A DNA stretch of 32,452 nt from an uncultured Lachnospiraceae bacterium (lineage in GTDB: Bacteria > Bacillota > Clostridia > Lachnospirales > Lachnospiraceae), in the NCBI GenBank assembly GCA_910585295.1, contig CAJUDE010000022.1, positions 1 through 32,452 on the forward strand. The letters are read 5' to 3'. A program made the position numbers and the translations under genes. The notes under the pieces were generated by a model. That model was not told where the DNA came from. It ran no database searches and was given only the letters and a program-made list of their open reading frames with translations. Each line of letters begins with the position of its first letter. Within the stretch, counting starts at the first letter, position 1. Positions 1 through 7,384 of the stretch are shown piece by piece.

Positions 1-10
1 CCAGAGTTAC

Positions 11-345
11 ATGGACAAGCTGTTTATCCCCGTGCAGGGCTGTCTGCTTGAAGTCGTTCGGGAACAGTACGCAGATTTCTACAAGGATAAAGAGCGTTAG
101 CGTTATCTGCAAAAGCTGGATACGAACCACAAGCTGCTCTCATTGGAGGGATTTACGGACAGTGAGGGAAATGTGCTTGATTTCATTATTGATGAAGCGG
201 TGGATATTGCGGAAACCGTTGTCCATGCGGTAATGGTGGACAGGCTGAAAGCCGCCCTGCCCTTATTGTCGGATGGTGAGCGGGTATTGGTAAATGCAAT
301 CTTCTTTGAAGAACTATTCAATCAATTTCGATTGGAGGAAATAAG
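11..345 (+). pseudogene. Broken sigma-factor-like regulator of a conjugative element
   Basis: An ATG at 11 opens a reading frame beginning MDKLFIPVQG, followed by a glutamate- and tyrosine-rich stretch. This is the layout of the small sigma-70-like regulators found on Tn916-type integrative elements of Firmicutes (family recognised from memory, not searched). The frame is cut by TAG at 98-100 but continues in the same frame as RYLQKLDTNH and on to the typical stretch ALPLLSDGERVLVNAIFFE, at about 250-312. The helix-turn-helix that should follow IFFE is missing, and the frame instead runs into the next remnant. I infer one former gene with a nonsense codon and a 3' deletion. An unbroken protein could only start at the internal ATG at 143, which would lack the conserved N-terminus. 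Confidence 0.55.
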
Positions 346-783
346 GATAACATACAACCACGGACGGGAGGACAGGAAATGGCGTATCTGGAAAGAAGCC
401 GAGGAAAAAGTACTGCGTGAGTGCGGCGTTGATGAAGCAACCGCCCCGCAAATCCGCACAGACGACAGGGCAGATTTCAATTCAAACAGGCGGTTTTACC
501 GATGGGCAAGCGACTTTGGGGAATACCTTGAGGGCATGGCGGGCAGGGAGAAACAGGCAGAGATAAGGACGGTAACGGATTTACTGGATGAGATTGAGAG
601 CGAAACTCTGTATCTTGCGTTAGTCAAAGTGGACAGGAGTACCTTACAAGTCTGGCATGCCTGAAAAAATGGAAATCCAGAGGAGTGTCAGAGCGCATCC
701 TGCTTTGCCAGATGGATGCCCCGTTCCCTGAAAAAGACTAGGCGGAGCTGTTTGGCGACGATGAGCCATTGGGCTGCATTTGA
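336..783 (+). pseudogene. Frameshifted element-borne HTH/sigma-like protein
   Basis: After a ribosome-site-like GGAGGA at about 335, the frame reads GREDRKWRIWKEAEEKV and continues through a charged, alpha-helical region to VKVDRSTLQ, ending at 664. Short matching pieces continue in shifted frames: LACLKKWKSRGVSERI, then RSLKK, then AELFGDDEPLGCI with a stop at 781-783. Read together these make a roughly 145-residue protein with a C-terminal helix-turn-helix, like small regulators of Lachnospiraceae integrative elements. No ATG lies at the expected start, and at least two frameshifts break the 3' end. The 5' end is fused in frame to the previous remnant, which yields an apparent 173-residue ORF (143-664) that is probably an artefact of decay. 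Confidence 0.5.
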
Positions 784-1022
784 TATGGAAAGGTGCAGTG
801 CAAGAAGCTAGCTGTGGGATTTTTGTTGGTTTTACGGGGAAACAGGACTGGAATTATCCTCTAAGAAGAGTTATTATGGCACACATCAAAGAGGCCGTAA
901 AAAGCCAAATCCTGTCTGAGCTTCGCTGGAGGCGCATACAGGCGCTGTCCTGCCCCGTCTTTGGAAAAGGCGCACACGGGCGAAATACAGCCCCGTCCCC
1001 GAAGTCGTATAATCTATATTAA
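784..1022. other. Non-coding or decayed spacer between element remnants
   Basis: No convincing gene is seen. An 80-codon open frame at 780-1022 has no ribosome site, odd composition (rich in Cys, Trp and Arg) and no recognisable family. It is more likely decayed element sequence. Confidence 0.5.
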
Positions 1023-1475
1023 TCGACCTTTGGCTTAAGGCTTGGGGACACCCTGAAGCTAAGGCTGTCCTCGTTCGTCAAGGACGGGAGCCGCTGGAGA
1101 TTGGACATTGAGGAGGAGAAGACGGGGAAATCCAGGGCGTTTGCCGTCCCGGTGGAGGTCTACAGCTTCGTCCAGGAGTTTGCCTATGAGAACGGCATCG
1201 GCAAAGACACGAGGCTGTTCGCGGTATCCGAGCGTCAGGTGGAGCGTCACCTGAACAAAGTGTTTGCAAAGATGGGGTTCTCGCCGGGGCAGTTTGGGAG
1301 CAAAAGCTTCCGCAAGTTCTTCAGCATGAAAGTGTACATGGAGAATGACTGCAACATTGAGCCGGTTCGCGTCCTATTGCAGCATTCCTCCGTCCAAGTC
1401 ACGCAGCGGTATCTGAGTATTTCACAGAGACTGGTGGAAGACGCGATGGCAAAGACGGCGGGGCATGTCATCTGA
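1023..1475 (+). pseudogene. Tyrosine recombinase (integrase), catalytic domain only
   Basis: The open frame starts right after a stop at 1020-1022 and reads GLRLGDTLKLRL (1032 on), which fits box I of tyrosine recombinases with its arginine. It then has a beta-strand segment with a lysine (EEEKTGKSRAFAVP), a box II region SKSFRKFF (the usual His of HxxR appears as Ser), and LLQHSSVQVTQRYLSI with the conserved His and candidate nucleophile Tyr. The N-terminal core-binding and arm-binding domains are absent, and no start codon with a ribosome site precedes box I; the first ATG, at 1101, would remove box I. I infer a 5'-deleted integrase left over from an integrated element. It overlaps the next remnant by 11 bases. 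Confidence 0.7.
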
Positions 1476-2006
1476 TGGGAAGGGGATGGAAGTTTTGGAT
1501 GTGGCAAGGGAGATCAAGAAATTCTGCGAAAGTTCGGGAGGAAAGTATGGGTTTTACGGGGATTATTCAGGGCGCATGATGTTTGGCAGACAATGCGTGG
1601 GCGTGGTGTGTAAGGACGCAGTGCAGGAGGCGGCAGACCTGGCGGGGTATCTTTCAGGCTCCGGCTTGAGCCTTGGGAGGACATGCCGGGATGGGATGGT
1701 GGTGGATGAAATCCTCTACTTCCCTGACATTGCATGGAAAGAAGAGACGCTCTCCGAAGGGCTTGTGAGGTTCTGCGCGGAGTCTGGCGGGAAATATGTG
1801 CTGCACAGAGGCTATAAAAGCAGGATGTTACATGGCGAGCTATGCACCGGGGTGTCCTGTGACAGCTTCGTGGAGATGTTTGTGGAGTTCACGGTTTTGC
1901 GGATGAAAACAGGCTGATTGTGGAGGGCATTGAGACGGACGGGGCGACAGCGGAAGAAACTGAAGACGGGGAGCTGATGGCAATCTTCCCTTGTATGGAG
2001 CTGTAA
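1465..2006 (+). pseudogene. Protein of two tandem copies of one domain, frameshifted
   Basis: The first frame (1465-1917) holds two copies of a pattern FCxxSGGKYxxxxxYxxRMxxGxxCxGVxC, at about residues 21-50 and 100-129. Copy 1 continues to DEILYFPDI. Copy 2 loses its frame near 1870-1885, but the expected remainder is found in another frame as ADENRLIVEGIETDG and ends MAIFPCMEL, stop at 2004-2006. The parallel between the two copies supports a single frameshift. The unit resembles short hypothetical proteins of Clostridial mobile elements whose function I do not know. The gene starts inside the 3' end of the integrase remnant, using ATG 1465 or ATG 1486. It could be a sequencing error rather than decay, but its neighbours are also broken. 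Confidence 0.5.
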
Positions 2007-2019
2007 GGAGGATGTAAAA

Positions 2020-2226
2020 ATGCAGATAAGGCTGTGGCGCCCGGCAAGGCCAGGGCGGTGTACATGGAATCCAACTGGAGGGATGAGGTTTCCGCAGGAT
2101 AGGCATGGCGTTTTGGGGAAATTTCCAGTATACTCAGCCAGGGCTTTCGTGCGCGGCGTGGAGTTGGGAAATTATTACAGCAAGGAAGATAAGTCAGTTG
2201 CCCATTTCATGCGTGTGACAAAATAG
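2020..2226 (+). CDS. Doubtful small ORF in element scar
   Basis: An ATG at 2020 follows a good GGAGG ribosome site (2007-2011) and opens 68 codons rich in Arg, Pro and Trp with no recognisable family. A second frame over the same bases reads ADKAVAPGKARAVYMESNW before a stop, which looks more protein-like. The original gene may therefore be frameshifted. I cannot assign a function, and it may not be expressed. Confidence 0.2.
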   Translation: MQIRLWRPARPGRCTWNPTGGMRFPQDRHGVLGKFPVYSARAFVRGVELGNYYSKEDKSVAHFMRVTK

Positions 2227-2278
2227 GAGTTTTTTAATTCTAAAAAAATTTTATAGGGCAAATTGATTTTTTGAAGGT

Positions 2279-2312
2279 GGCCGTCCAGTTTGGGATGCTG
2301 GGCGGTTATTTT
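2279..2312 (+). terminator. Hairpin with short T-rich tail
   Basis: A 10-pair stem (2279-2288 with 2298-2307, including G-U pairs) closes a 9-base loop and is followed by ATTTTC. It fits a weak rho-independent terminator for the element remnants upstream. The stretch from here to the next promoter at 2420 shows no gene. Confidence 0.5.
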
Positions 2313-2419
2313 CGGCATATTTATGGGAAAACGGTATCGTTCAGTTTCAGGCATGGCAGATTATATATGTGTCTGGCTTGCAGAAGTCTATGGGGTATCT
2401 GGATTTTCAGGGGAAATCC

Positions 2420-2448
2420 TTGAGCATCCGCTTATTGTATGCTATATT
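2420..2448 (+). promoter_or_regulatory. Sigma-A type promoter for the Rpn-like gene
   Basis: TTGAGC (2420-2425), a 17-base spacer and TATATT (2443-2448) preceded by TGC form an extended -10 promoter, about 40 bases before the nuclease start. The -10 context closely resembles that of the promoter at 3092-3120. Confidence 0.55.
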
Positions 2449-2488
2449 ATAAGCAGGATCAGAATTTGAATGGAAATGGGGTTAGGAG

Positions 2489-3088
2489 ATGGGGGAGAAT
2501 AAGCCAAAGCGAAAAATCCATGACAGCGTGTTTACAAATTTATTCCAGGATAAAAAATATCTGCTCCAGCTATACCAGGCACTTCACCCGGAGGATAAGG
2601 ATACAACGGAAGAGGAGATAGCGGATGTTACCATCAGGCATGTGCTGACAGAAGGGGATTTTAATGATTTTGGTTTTTCAGTCGGGAACCGCCTGATGGT
2701 GTTAGTGGAAAGCTAGTCAACATTCACTTATAATATTATCATCCGTGCGTTAATGTACCTGGTGCAGACTTACCATGAATATTTTAAGCGTACAAACCAG
2801 AACCTGTATGGCAGCCGGAAGGCGGTAGTGCCGAAGCCGGAGATGTATATGGTATTCACTGGCGAAAGGAAAAATATTCCAGACATAATATCCCTCCGGG
2901 AAGATTTCTTTGGTGGGGAAAAGATAGCCCTTGACGTGGAAGTGAAGGTCTTGTACCAGGAAAACGAGAAAGATATTATCGGACAGTATATTATTTTCTG
3001 CAAGGTATACAGTGAACAATGTACTGCGACAGTAAGGAATAATCTTTTAAATGCCTTAAAGAGGATAAATGCCCTGCGGGGTATTTGA
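2489..3088 (+). pseudogene. Rpn/PD-(D/E)XK transposase-family nuclease, amber-interrupted
   Basis: The frame from ATG 2489 reads DSVFTNLFQDKKYLLQLYQA, then a DVTIRHVLTEGDFND stretch and RLMVLVES, which is the typical start of the Rpn (recombination-promoting nuclease, PDDEXK transposase) family common in Lachnospiraceae. TAG at 2714-2716 stops it. The same frame continues immediately with STFTYNIIIRALMYLVQTYHEY and PEMYMVFTGER to 3088. The family usually has Gln (CAG) just before the Ser-Thr, so one C-to-T change explains the stop. The last 25 residues do not look like the family's usual C-terminus and the gene is shorter than typical relatives of roughly 300 residues, so the 3' end is probably also damaged. 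Family proteins are implicated in RecA-independent recombination. Confidence 0.75.
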
Positions 3089-3091
3089 CTC

Positions 3092-3120
3092 TTGAATTAA
3101 TCCGGGGATTGTGCTATATT
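3092..3120 (+). promoter_or_regulatory. Strong extended -10 promoter of a small RNA
   Basis: TTGAAT (3092-3097), a 17-base spacer and TATATT (3115-3120) with TGC before it. No open frame with a ribosome site follows before the terminator at 3176-3218, so it appears to drive a non-coding transcript. Confidence 0.6.
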
Positions 3121-3126
3121 ATAGAT

Positions 3127-3218
3127 ATAAAAGAGGAAACAACCGCCCACAAAGTGGTTGGCCTCCGACTAGGTTATAAGCCTACCTGTACGGCCAAGTA
3201 ACAAGGTAGGCTTATTTA
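3127..3218 (+). ncRNA. Candidate small RNA, possibly a type I antitoxin
   Basis: A transcript of about 90 bases is bounded by a good promoter and a 12-pair terminator hairpin. Its first part holds a small hairpin (CCAC-AAA-GTGG at about 3147-3157), followed by a CCTCCGACT segment that is complementary to a ribosome-binding sequence and so could pair with a message's Shine-Dalgarno. Type I antitoxin RNAs of Firmicutes, such as those of par/Fst and holin-like toxin loci, have this size and design. The nearest opposing small frame is a 32-codon ORF on the minus strand (3314 to 3216) ending at the shared terminator. It lacks the hydrophobic segment of known toxins and a clear ribosome site, so a partner toxin is not established. 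Confidence 0.45.
3176..3218 (+). terminator. Terminator hairpin of the small RNA
   Basis: A perfect 12-pair stem (3176-3187 with 3204-3215) closes a 16-base loop and is followed by a T-rich but interrupted tail. The symmetric stem could also terminate transcription from the minus strand. Confidence 0.6.
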
Positions 3219-3808
3219 TTTCCGCTTGCTCCTCTTTGATATCCTACCATATTCATTCTTTTGTGGCAATTCCCTATTTAATTTTATCAATTGTTCCTTT
3301 GCTATAGATAGCATACAGAATTATGGTTTGTCATTAGAAGCCATTTGAGGGTTCCCTATCTTTATTTCAATATTTCGTATCATATATGGTGCTTTTTAAT
3401 GAAAAGATAGAACACATTTATTAAGGGCGGTGTATCACAAATGGGTAAGAATGCAGCCACATTATGGATAAGGACGCACTTATAAACAATCTGCTGCAAA
3501 CTATGGAAAATATGGCGTTACCAGGGCAGAATTAGAACCGATGATGGATGATGGCATCCCTGGGAACTTCCCTGAAATGAAATTCTTTTTCAAGATTAGA
3601 AAATATAGATTGAATTTTCCGAACATTTGTATTAAAATAGATAAAAGGAATATCTTAAGAACGAAAGAGCATGGAGCAGGCAGTTTTGGATTTGTGCAAA
3701 ATATCTGTATCCAAACAATCATTTCCGCACAGGCGCGCATAGGCTGCTTACAGCAATTGTTTTTGCCTGGATGCGAAAGTGGTTGCACTAAATAAGGGCG
3801 TGAAAAAA
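3219..3808. other. Gene-poor spacer with decayed ORFs before ireB
   Basis: No convincing gene. Pieces such as MDKDALINNLLQTMEN (from 3464) and, in another frame, NYGKYGVTRAELEPMMDDG (to about 3555) look like one frameshifted small gene of unknown family. The open frame 3541-3795 that follows has unlikely composition. No clear sigma-A promoter for ireB was recognised just upstream of it. Confidence 0.4.
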
Positions 3809-4072
3809 ATGCAGGATAAAAACAATACTCAATATTTCAAAGTAGAAAAAGAACAACAGATAAGGGTGGACGACGTGCTGGAAATTGTGTATAGCGCTTT
3901 GCGTGAGAAGGGCTATAATCCGGTGAACCAGATTGTAGGGTATATTATGTCAGGGGATCCTACCTATATTACCAGCCACCGGAATGCTAGGAGCCTGATT
4001 ATGAAGGTTGAGCGGGACGAGCTTGTGGAGGAGATCCTACGCCGCTATATCCAGAGCAATTCCTGGGGATAG
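3809..4072 (+). CDS. ireB: IreB family regulatory phosphoprotein (DUF965)
   Basis: An 87-residue protein with the family core EKGYNPVNQIVGYIMSGDP and RNARSLIMKVERDELVEEIL. In Enterococcus faecalis IreB is a small cytosolic substrate of the Ser/Thr kinase IreK and modulates intrinsic cephalosporin resistance, with phosphorylation on N-terminal threonines. Thr7 is the only candidate near this N-terminus. The start at ATG 3809 is chosen because AAGGG lies about 10 bases upstream and the length matches the family; an in-frame start at 3779 would add ten atypical residues. It is the first gene of a long co-directional run, 9 bases before ruvX, the usual neighbour in Clostridia. Confidence 0.92.
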   Translation: MQDKNNTQYFKVEKEQQIRVDDVLEIVYSALREKGYNPVNQIVGYIMSGDPTYITSHRNARSLIMKVERDELVEEILRRYIQSNSWG

Positions 4073-4081
4073 GAGGGCGTT

Positions 4082-4528
4082 ATGCGTGTTATGGGTTTGG
4101 ATTTTGGCTCAAAGACAGTAGGCGTCGCAATTAGCGATGCCTTAATGGTGACTGCCCAAGGGATAGAGACCATCCAGAGGAAATCGCCAGGGAAGCTCCG
4201 TCAGACGCTTGCAAGGATAGAAGGGCTATCCGAAGAATATCAGGTAGGCAAGATTGTGCTTGGATTTCCAAAGAATATGGACAATACAGAAGGGGAACGG
4301 TGTAGAAGGACCCTGGAATTTAAAGAACTGCTGGAAAAAAGATGCGGCATCCCTGTGGTTCTTTGGGATGAACGGCTTACGACCGTTGCAGCACAACAGG
4401 CTTTAGAAGAATATGGGATACGCAGGGAAAATAGGAAAATGTATGTGGACAAGATAGCGGCTGTCTTGATTTTACAGGGATATCTGGATTCGCAGGCGTT
4501 TCAGGCAGCAAAAGATCTGGAAGGATAG
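4082..4528 (+). CDS. ruvX: YqgF/RuvX family nuclease
   Basis: A 148-residue RNase H-fold protein opening RVMGLDFGSKTVGVAISD with the first catalytic Asp (Asp7). It has the loop GFPKNMDNTEG, then WDERLTT with a conserved Glu, and a final Asp in YVDKIAAVLILQGYL. In E. coli YqgF processes the 5' end of pre-16S rRNA; Holliday junction resolvase activity has also been reported for the family. AGGAGG at 4071-4076 overlaps the ireB stop and sets the ATG start. Length is normal and all key acidic residues appear present. Confidence 0.93.
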   Translation: MRVMGLDFGSKTVGVAISDALMVTAQGIETIQRKSPGKLRQTLARIEGLSEEYQVGKIVLGFPKNMDNTEGERCRRTLEFKELLEKRCGIPVVLWDERLTTVAAQQALEEYGIRRENRKMYVDKIAAVLILQGYLDSQAFQAAKDLEG

Positions 4529-4533
4529 CATAA

Positions 4534-4794
4534 ATGGAAAAAATAATGTTTCAGGCTCCCCAAGGTGGAGAGTCTATTGAATTTTACGTGGTAGAACAGA
4601 CCTGCATCAGCGGGAGGGAATACCTTTTAGTGACAGAAGAGGAAGATGGGGATTGTGAGGCTTTTATCTTGAAAGAGGTGCCACAGGAAGATGGCGATGA
4701 CATTACGTATGAGATGGTAGAATCTGAGGAAGAATTGGAATATATGTCCAAAATATTTGGGGAAATACTAGAAGACGTGGACATTACCATATAG
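4534..4794 (+). CDS. DUF1292 (YrzB-like) acidic protein
   Basis: An 86-residue, strongly acidic protein with the DUF1292 pattern: beta-strands around FYVVEQTCISGREYLLVTE, then EAFILKEV, then a Glu/Asp-rich C-terminal helix. The biochemical function of the family is unknown. The position between ruvX and a fur-family gene matches other Clostridia and Bacilli, where it follows ireB-ruvX. It starts 5 bases after ruvX, with an AAGGA ribosome site inside the ruvX end. Confidence 0.85.
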   Translation: MEKIMFQAPQGGESIEFYVVEQTCISGREYLLVTEEEDGDCEAFILKEVPQEDGDDITYEMVESEEELEYMSKIFGEILEDVDITI

Positions 4795-4844
4795 TACAGG
4801 AACGATAGGGTTTTAACAAGAGAATTTTACAGAAAGGTGTTGCG

Positions 4845-5300
4845 ATGCTCCGGGAAGATTTTGAAAAGATTTTGAAGGAACATGGTTTAAAAAGGACGAA
4901 ACAGAGAATTTTAGTGTTAGAAGCATTGGCATCCTGTGAGGACAAACATCTGACTGCGGAAGAAATATATGAAATAGTGAAGGCAGAGTTCCCGGAAATT
5001 GGGTTGGCGACTGTCTATCGGACAATACAATTGCTCTCAGAACTGAACTTAGTGGAAAGCGTACAGCTAGGGGATGGTTATGTGCGTTATGAAATTGGTA
5101 CAATTGATGGAAAAGAAGCGCACCACCATCATCATTTAATATGTCTGGAATGTGGGAAGGTAATCTCTTTTTGGGATGACTTGTTGGACGAATTAGAGGA
5201 ACGGATTAAAGAATCAGTCTCTTTTCAGGTGGTCAACCATGAAGTGAAGTTATATGGCTATTGTGAGGCATGTCTGAATAAGGGCAGCGGCGCCACATAG
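4845..5300 (+). CDS. Fur/PerR-family metal-dependent repressor
   Basis: A 151-residue cytosolic regulator. The N-terminal winged helix includes the recognition segment ATVYRT (55-60). The C-terminal dimerisation domain has a run of five histidines (93-97) followed by C100-x2-C103 and C140-x2-C143, the structural zinc tetrad. Family members sense Fe, Zn, Mn or peroxide, and sequence alone does not settle which. The unusually dense His run may widen metal binding. The ribosome site AGAAAGG lies before ATG 4845. It is the usual companion of rnjA downstream in this group, which suggests co-transcription rather than a target relationship. Confidence 0.9.
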   Translation: MLREDFEKILKEHGLKRTKQRILVLEALASCEDKHLTAEEIYEIVKAEFPEIGLATVYRTIQLLSELNLVESVQLGDGYVRYEIGTIDGKEAHHHHHLICLECGKVISFWDDLLDELEERIKESVSFQVVNHEVKLYGYCEACLNKGSGAT

Positions 5301-5336
5301 GAAGAACGGAGCCTGCACAGCATTTGGAGGTGCAAA

Positions 5337-7001
5337 TTGAAGAAAGAACATAACTCAAAATTGAAAATCATCCCATTAGGCGGCTTAGAGCAGATTGGGA
5401 TGAACATGACTGCCTTTGAATACGAAGACAGTATTATTGTAGTGGATTGCGGATTGTCTTTTCCAGAAAATGACATGCTGGGCATAGACCTGGTGATACC
5501 AGATGTGGCATATCTGAAAAGTAACATAGAAAAGGTAAAAGGCTTTTTCATCACCCATGGGCATGAAGACCATATAGGGGCAATCCCTTATATTTTGCGT
5601 GACATTAACGTGCCAATTTATGCAACCAAGCTGACAATTGGCATTATTGACAATAAGCTTCGGGAACACAATATGCTTTCTAAGGTGAAGCGGAAAGTGG
5701 TAAAATATGGGCAGCATATTAATTTGGGCTGTTTTCGGGTGGAATTTATTAAGACGAACCATAGCATTCAGGATGCCGCCGCGCTGGCAATTTATTCACC
5801 AGCGGGGATTGTGGTGCATACCGGGGACTTTAAAGTGGATTATACGCCGGTGTTTGGGGACGCCATTGATTTGCAGCGTTTTGGGGAAATCGGCAAAAAA
5901 GGCGTATTGGCGCTGATGTGTGACAGCACTAATGCAGAACGCCCTGGGTTCACCAATTCTGAGCGGACAGTGGGGAAGACATTTGACAATATTTTTGCCG
6001 ACCATCCAAGCACTCGGATTATTATTGCGACTTTTGCGTCCAATGTGGACAGGGTGCAGCAAATTATTAATTCTGCATATAAATTTGGGCGCAAAGTGGT
6101 GGTGGAAGGCCGCAGCATGGTGAATATCATTACGACGGCAACGGAACTTGGGTATCTGCATATCCCAGAGAACACGTTGATTGATATAGAGCAGCTTAAA
6201 AATTATCCAGATGAACAAACAGTGCTGATTACGACTGGAAGCCAGGGGGAATCCATGGCAGCTTTGTCACGTATGGCGGCAAGCCTGCACAAAAAAGTGA
6301 CAATTAAGCCAGGGGACACAATTATTTTTAGCTCCAACCCTATCCCTGGGAATGAGAAAGCCGTATCCAATGTAATAAATGAACTGTTTATGAAAGGGGC
6401 GGAGGTTATTTTCCAAGATGCCCATGTGTCTGGGCATGCCTGCAGGGAAGAAATCAAGCTGATTTATTCCCTGGTAAAGCCTAAATATGCCATCCCAGTC
6501 CATGGGGAATACAGGCATTTGCGCGCCCATGCGACTATCGCCCAGGAACTTGGGTTCCAAAAAGAAAATATTTTTATCCTCTCTTCTGGAAATGTGCTGG
6601 AATTGGATGATAGCGGCGCCGCAATTACCGGGCAGGTCCCAGTTGGCTCCATATTGGTGGACGGGCTTGGCGTAGGCGATGTAGGGAACATTGTCTTAAG
6701 GGACAGACAGCACCTGGCAGAGGACGGCATTATTATTGTAGTTATGACATTGGAGTCAGGCAGCGGGCAGGTATTGGCAGGCCCAGATATTGTCAGCCGC
6801 GGCTTTGTATATGTCCGTGGTTCTGAGAGCTTGATGGACGAGGCCAAAAAATTGCTGGATGGCACAATGGACTACTGCATGGGCAAAAATATTACAGACT
6901 GGGGCAGGATTAAGACAGAAATCAAAGACCAGCTAGGCGAATTTGTTTGGAAGAAAACGAAGAGAAGGCCTATGATTATGCCTATTATTATGGAAGTCTA
7001 A
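5337..7001 (+). CDS. rnjA: Ribonuclease J
   Basis: A 554-residue metallo-beta-lactamase/beta-CASP ribonuclease with 5'-to-3' exonuclease and endonuclease activity in mRNA decay and rRNA maturation. The catalytic zinc motif HGHEDH lies at 74-79, with further ligands in HTGDFKVD and the beta-CASP segment MCDSTNAERPG. The C-terminal part contains PVHGEYRHL and SRGFVYVRGSE. The start is TTG 5337, supported by GGAGG at 5326-5330 and a MKKEHNSKLKIIPLGG N-terminus; no ATG fits. Length is normal for RNase J1. The gene is followed 22 bases later by a YlbF-family gene. Confidence 0.96.
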   Translation: MKKEHNSKLKIIPLGGLEQIGMNMTAFEYEDSIIVVDCGLSFPENDMLGIDLVIPDVAYLKSNIEKVKGFFITHGHEDHIGAIPYILRDINVPIYATKLTIGIIDNKLREHNMLSKVKRKVVKYGQHINLGCFRVEFIKTNHSIQDAAALAIYSPAGIVVHTGDFKVDYTPVFGDAIDLQRFGEIGKKGVLALMCDSTNAERPGFTNSERTVGKTFDNIFADHPSTRIIIATFASNVDRVQQIINSAYKFGRKVVVEGRSMVNIITTATELGYLHIPENTLIDIEQLKNYPDEQTVLITTGSQGESMAALSRMAASLHKKVTIKPGDTIIFSSNPIPGNEKAVSNVINELFMKGAEVIFQDAHVSGHACREEIKLIYSLVKPKYAIPVHGEYRHLRAHATIAQELGFQKENIFILSSGNVLELDDSGAAITGQVPVGSILVDGLGVGDVGNIVLRDRQHLAEDGIIIVVMTLESGSGQVLAGPDIVSRGFVYVRGSESLMDEAKKLLDGTMDYCMGKNITDWGRIKTEIKDQLGEFVWKKTKRRPMIMPIIMEV

Positions 7002-7023
7002 CATAGGGAAACAGGGGATATGT

Positions 7024-7359
7024 ATGAACCAAATTGAGGAAAAATTAGAAGCATTGGTGCGTGAAGTGAAGGAAAGCGCTGTATATCAAGAATATCAAAG
7101 GGTACGGGAGTTGGTCCATCAGGAGCCAGAAAAGGAAAAGGCGGTCCACGAGTTCCGAAGGAGGAATTTTGAACTCCATAAACGTAGGGATGTGGACCTG
7201 TATACAGAAATGGACCGTTTGGAGAAAGAATTTGCGCCTTTGCGGGCAGAGGCTTATGTAAATGAGTACTTAGCGGCAGAGCTTGCCGTGTGCCGTATGG
7301 TGCAGCATATAAATTACCGTTTAATGGAAGAAATTGAATTTGACCTGGGTTTTGAATAA
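7024..7359 (+). CDS. YlbF/YmcA family protein
   Basis: A 111-residue, almost entirely helical and highly charged protein with the YlbF/YmcA (Com_YlbF, former DUF964) pattern: a leading helix VKESAVYQEYQRVRELV, a spacer helix, and a C-terminal LAAELAVCRMVQHINYRLM helix. In Bacillus subtilis YlbF and YmcA join YaaT in the Y-complex that directs RNase Y cleavage. Its placement right after RNase J suggests an RNA-decay role, but that is inference. The start ATG 7024 follows a weak AGGGG-type ribosome site. Confidence 0.8.
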   Translation: MNQIEEKLEALVREVKESAVYQEYQRVRELVHQEPEKEKAVHEFRRRNFELHKRRDVDLYTEMDRLEKEFAPLRAEAYVNEYLAAELAVCRMVQHINYRLMEEIEFDLGFE

Positions 7360-7384
7360 CCCAGCCAAAGGGCAGGGGATTGTT

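Noticed and set aside
98..2716. Possible recoding of TAG as an amino acid, since two genes contain in-frame TAG
   Set aside because: Intact housekeeping genes here, such as ireB, ruvX and yajC, end at TAG with normal lengths, and the interrupted genes carry other lesions. Decay is simpler.
3176..3215. Inverted repeat as CRISPR or insertion-sequence end
   Set aside because: Single occurrence with a terminator-like loop and tail; no spacers, no transposase.
3216..3314. 32-codon minus-strand ORF opposite the small RNA as a toxin
   Set aside because: No hydrophobic segment, no clear ribosome site, very basic C-terminus. Kept only as a note in the small-RNA entry.
3541..3795. 84-codon ORF just before ireB
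   Set aside because: Overlaps the region before ireB, has no ribosome site and no family. Its first residues may belong to a frameshifted older gene.
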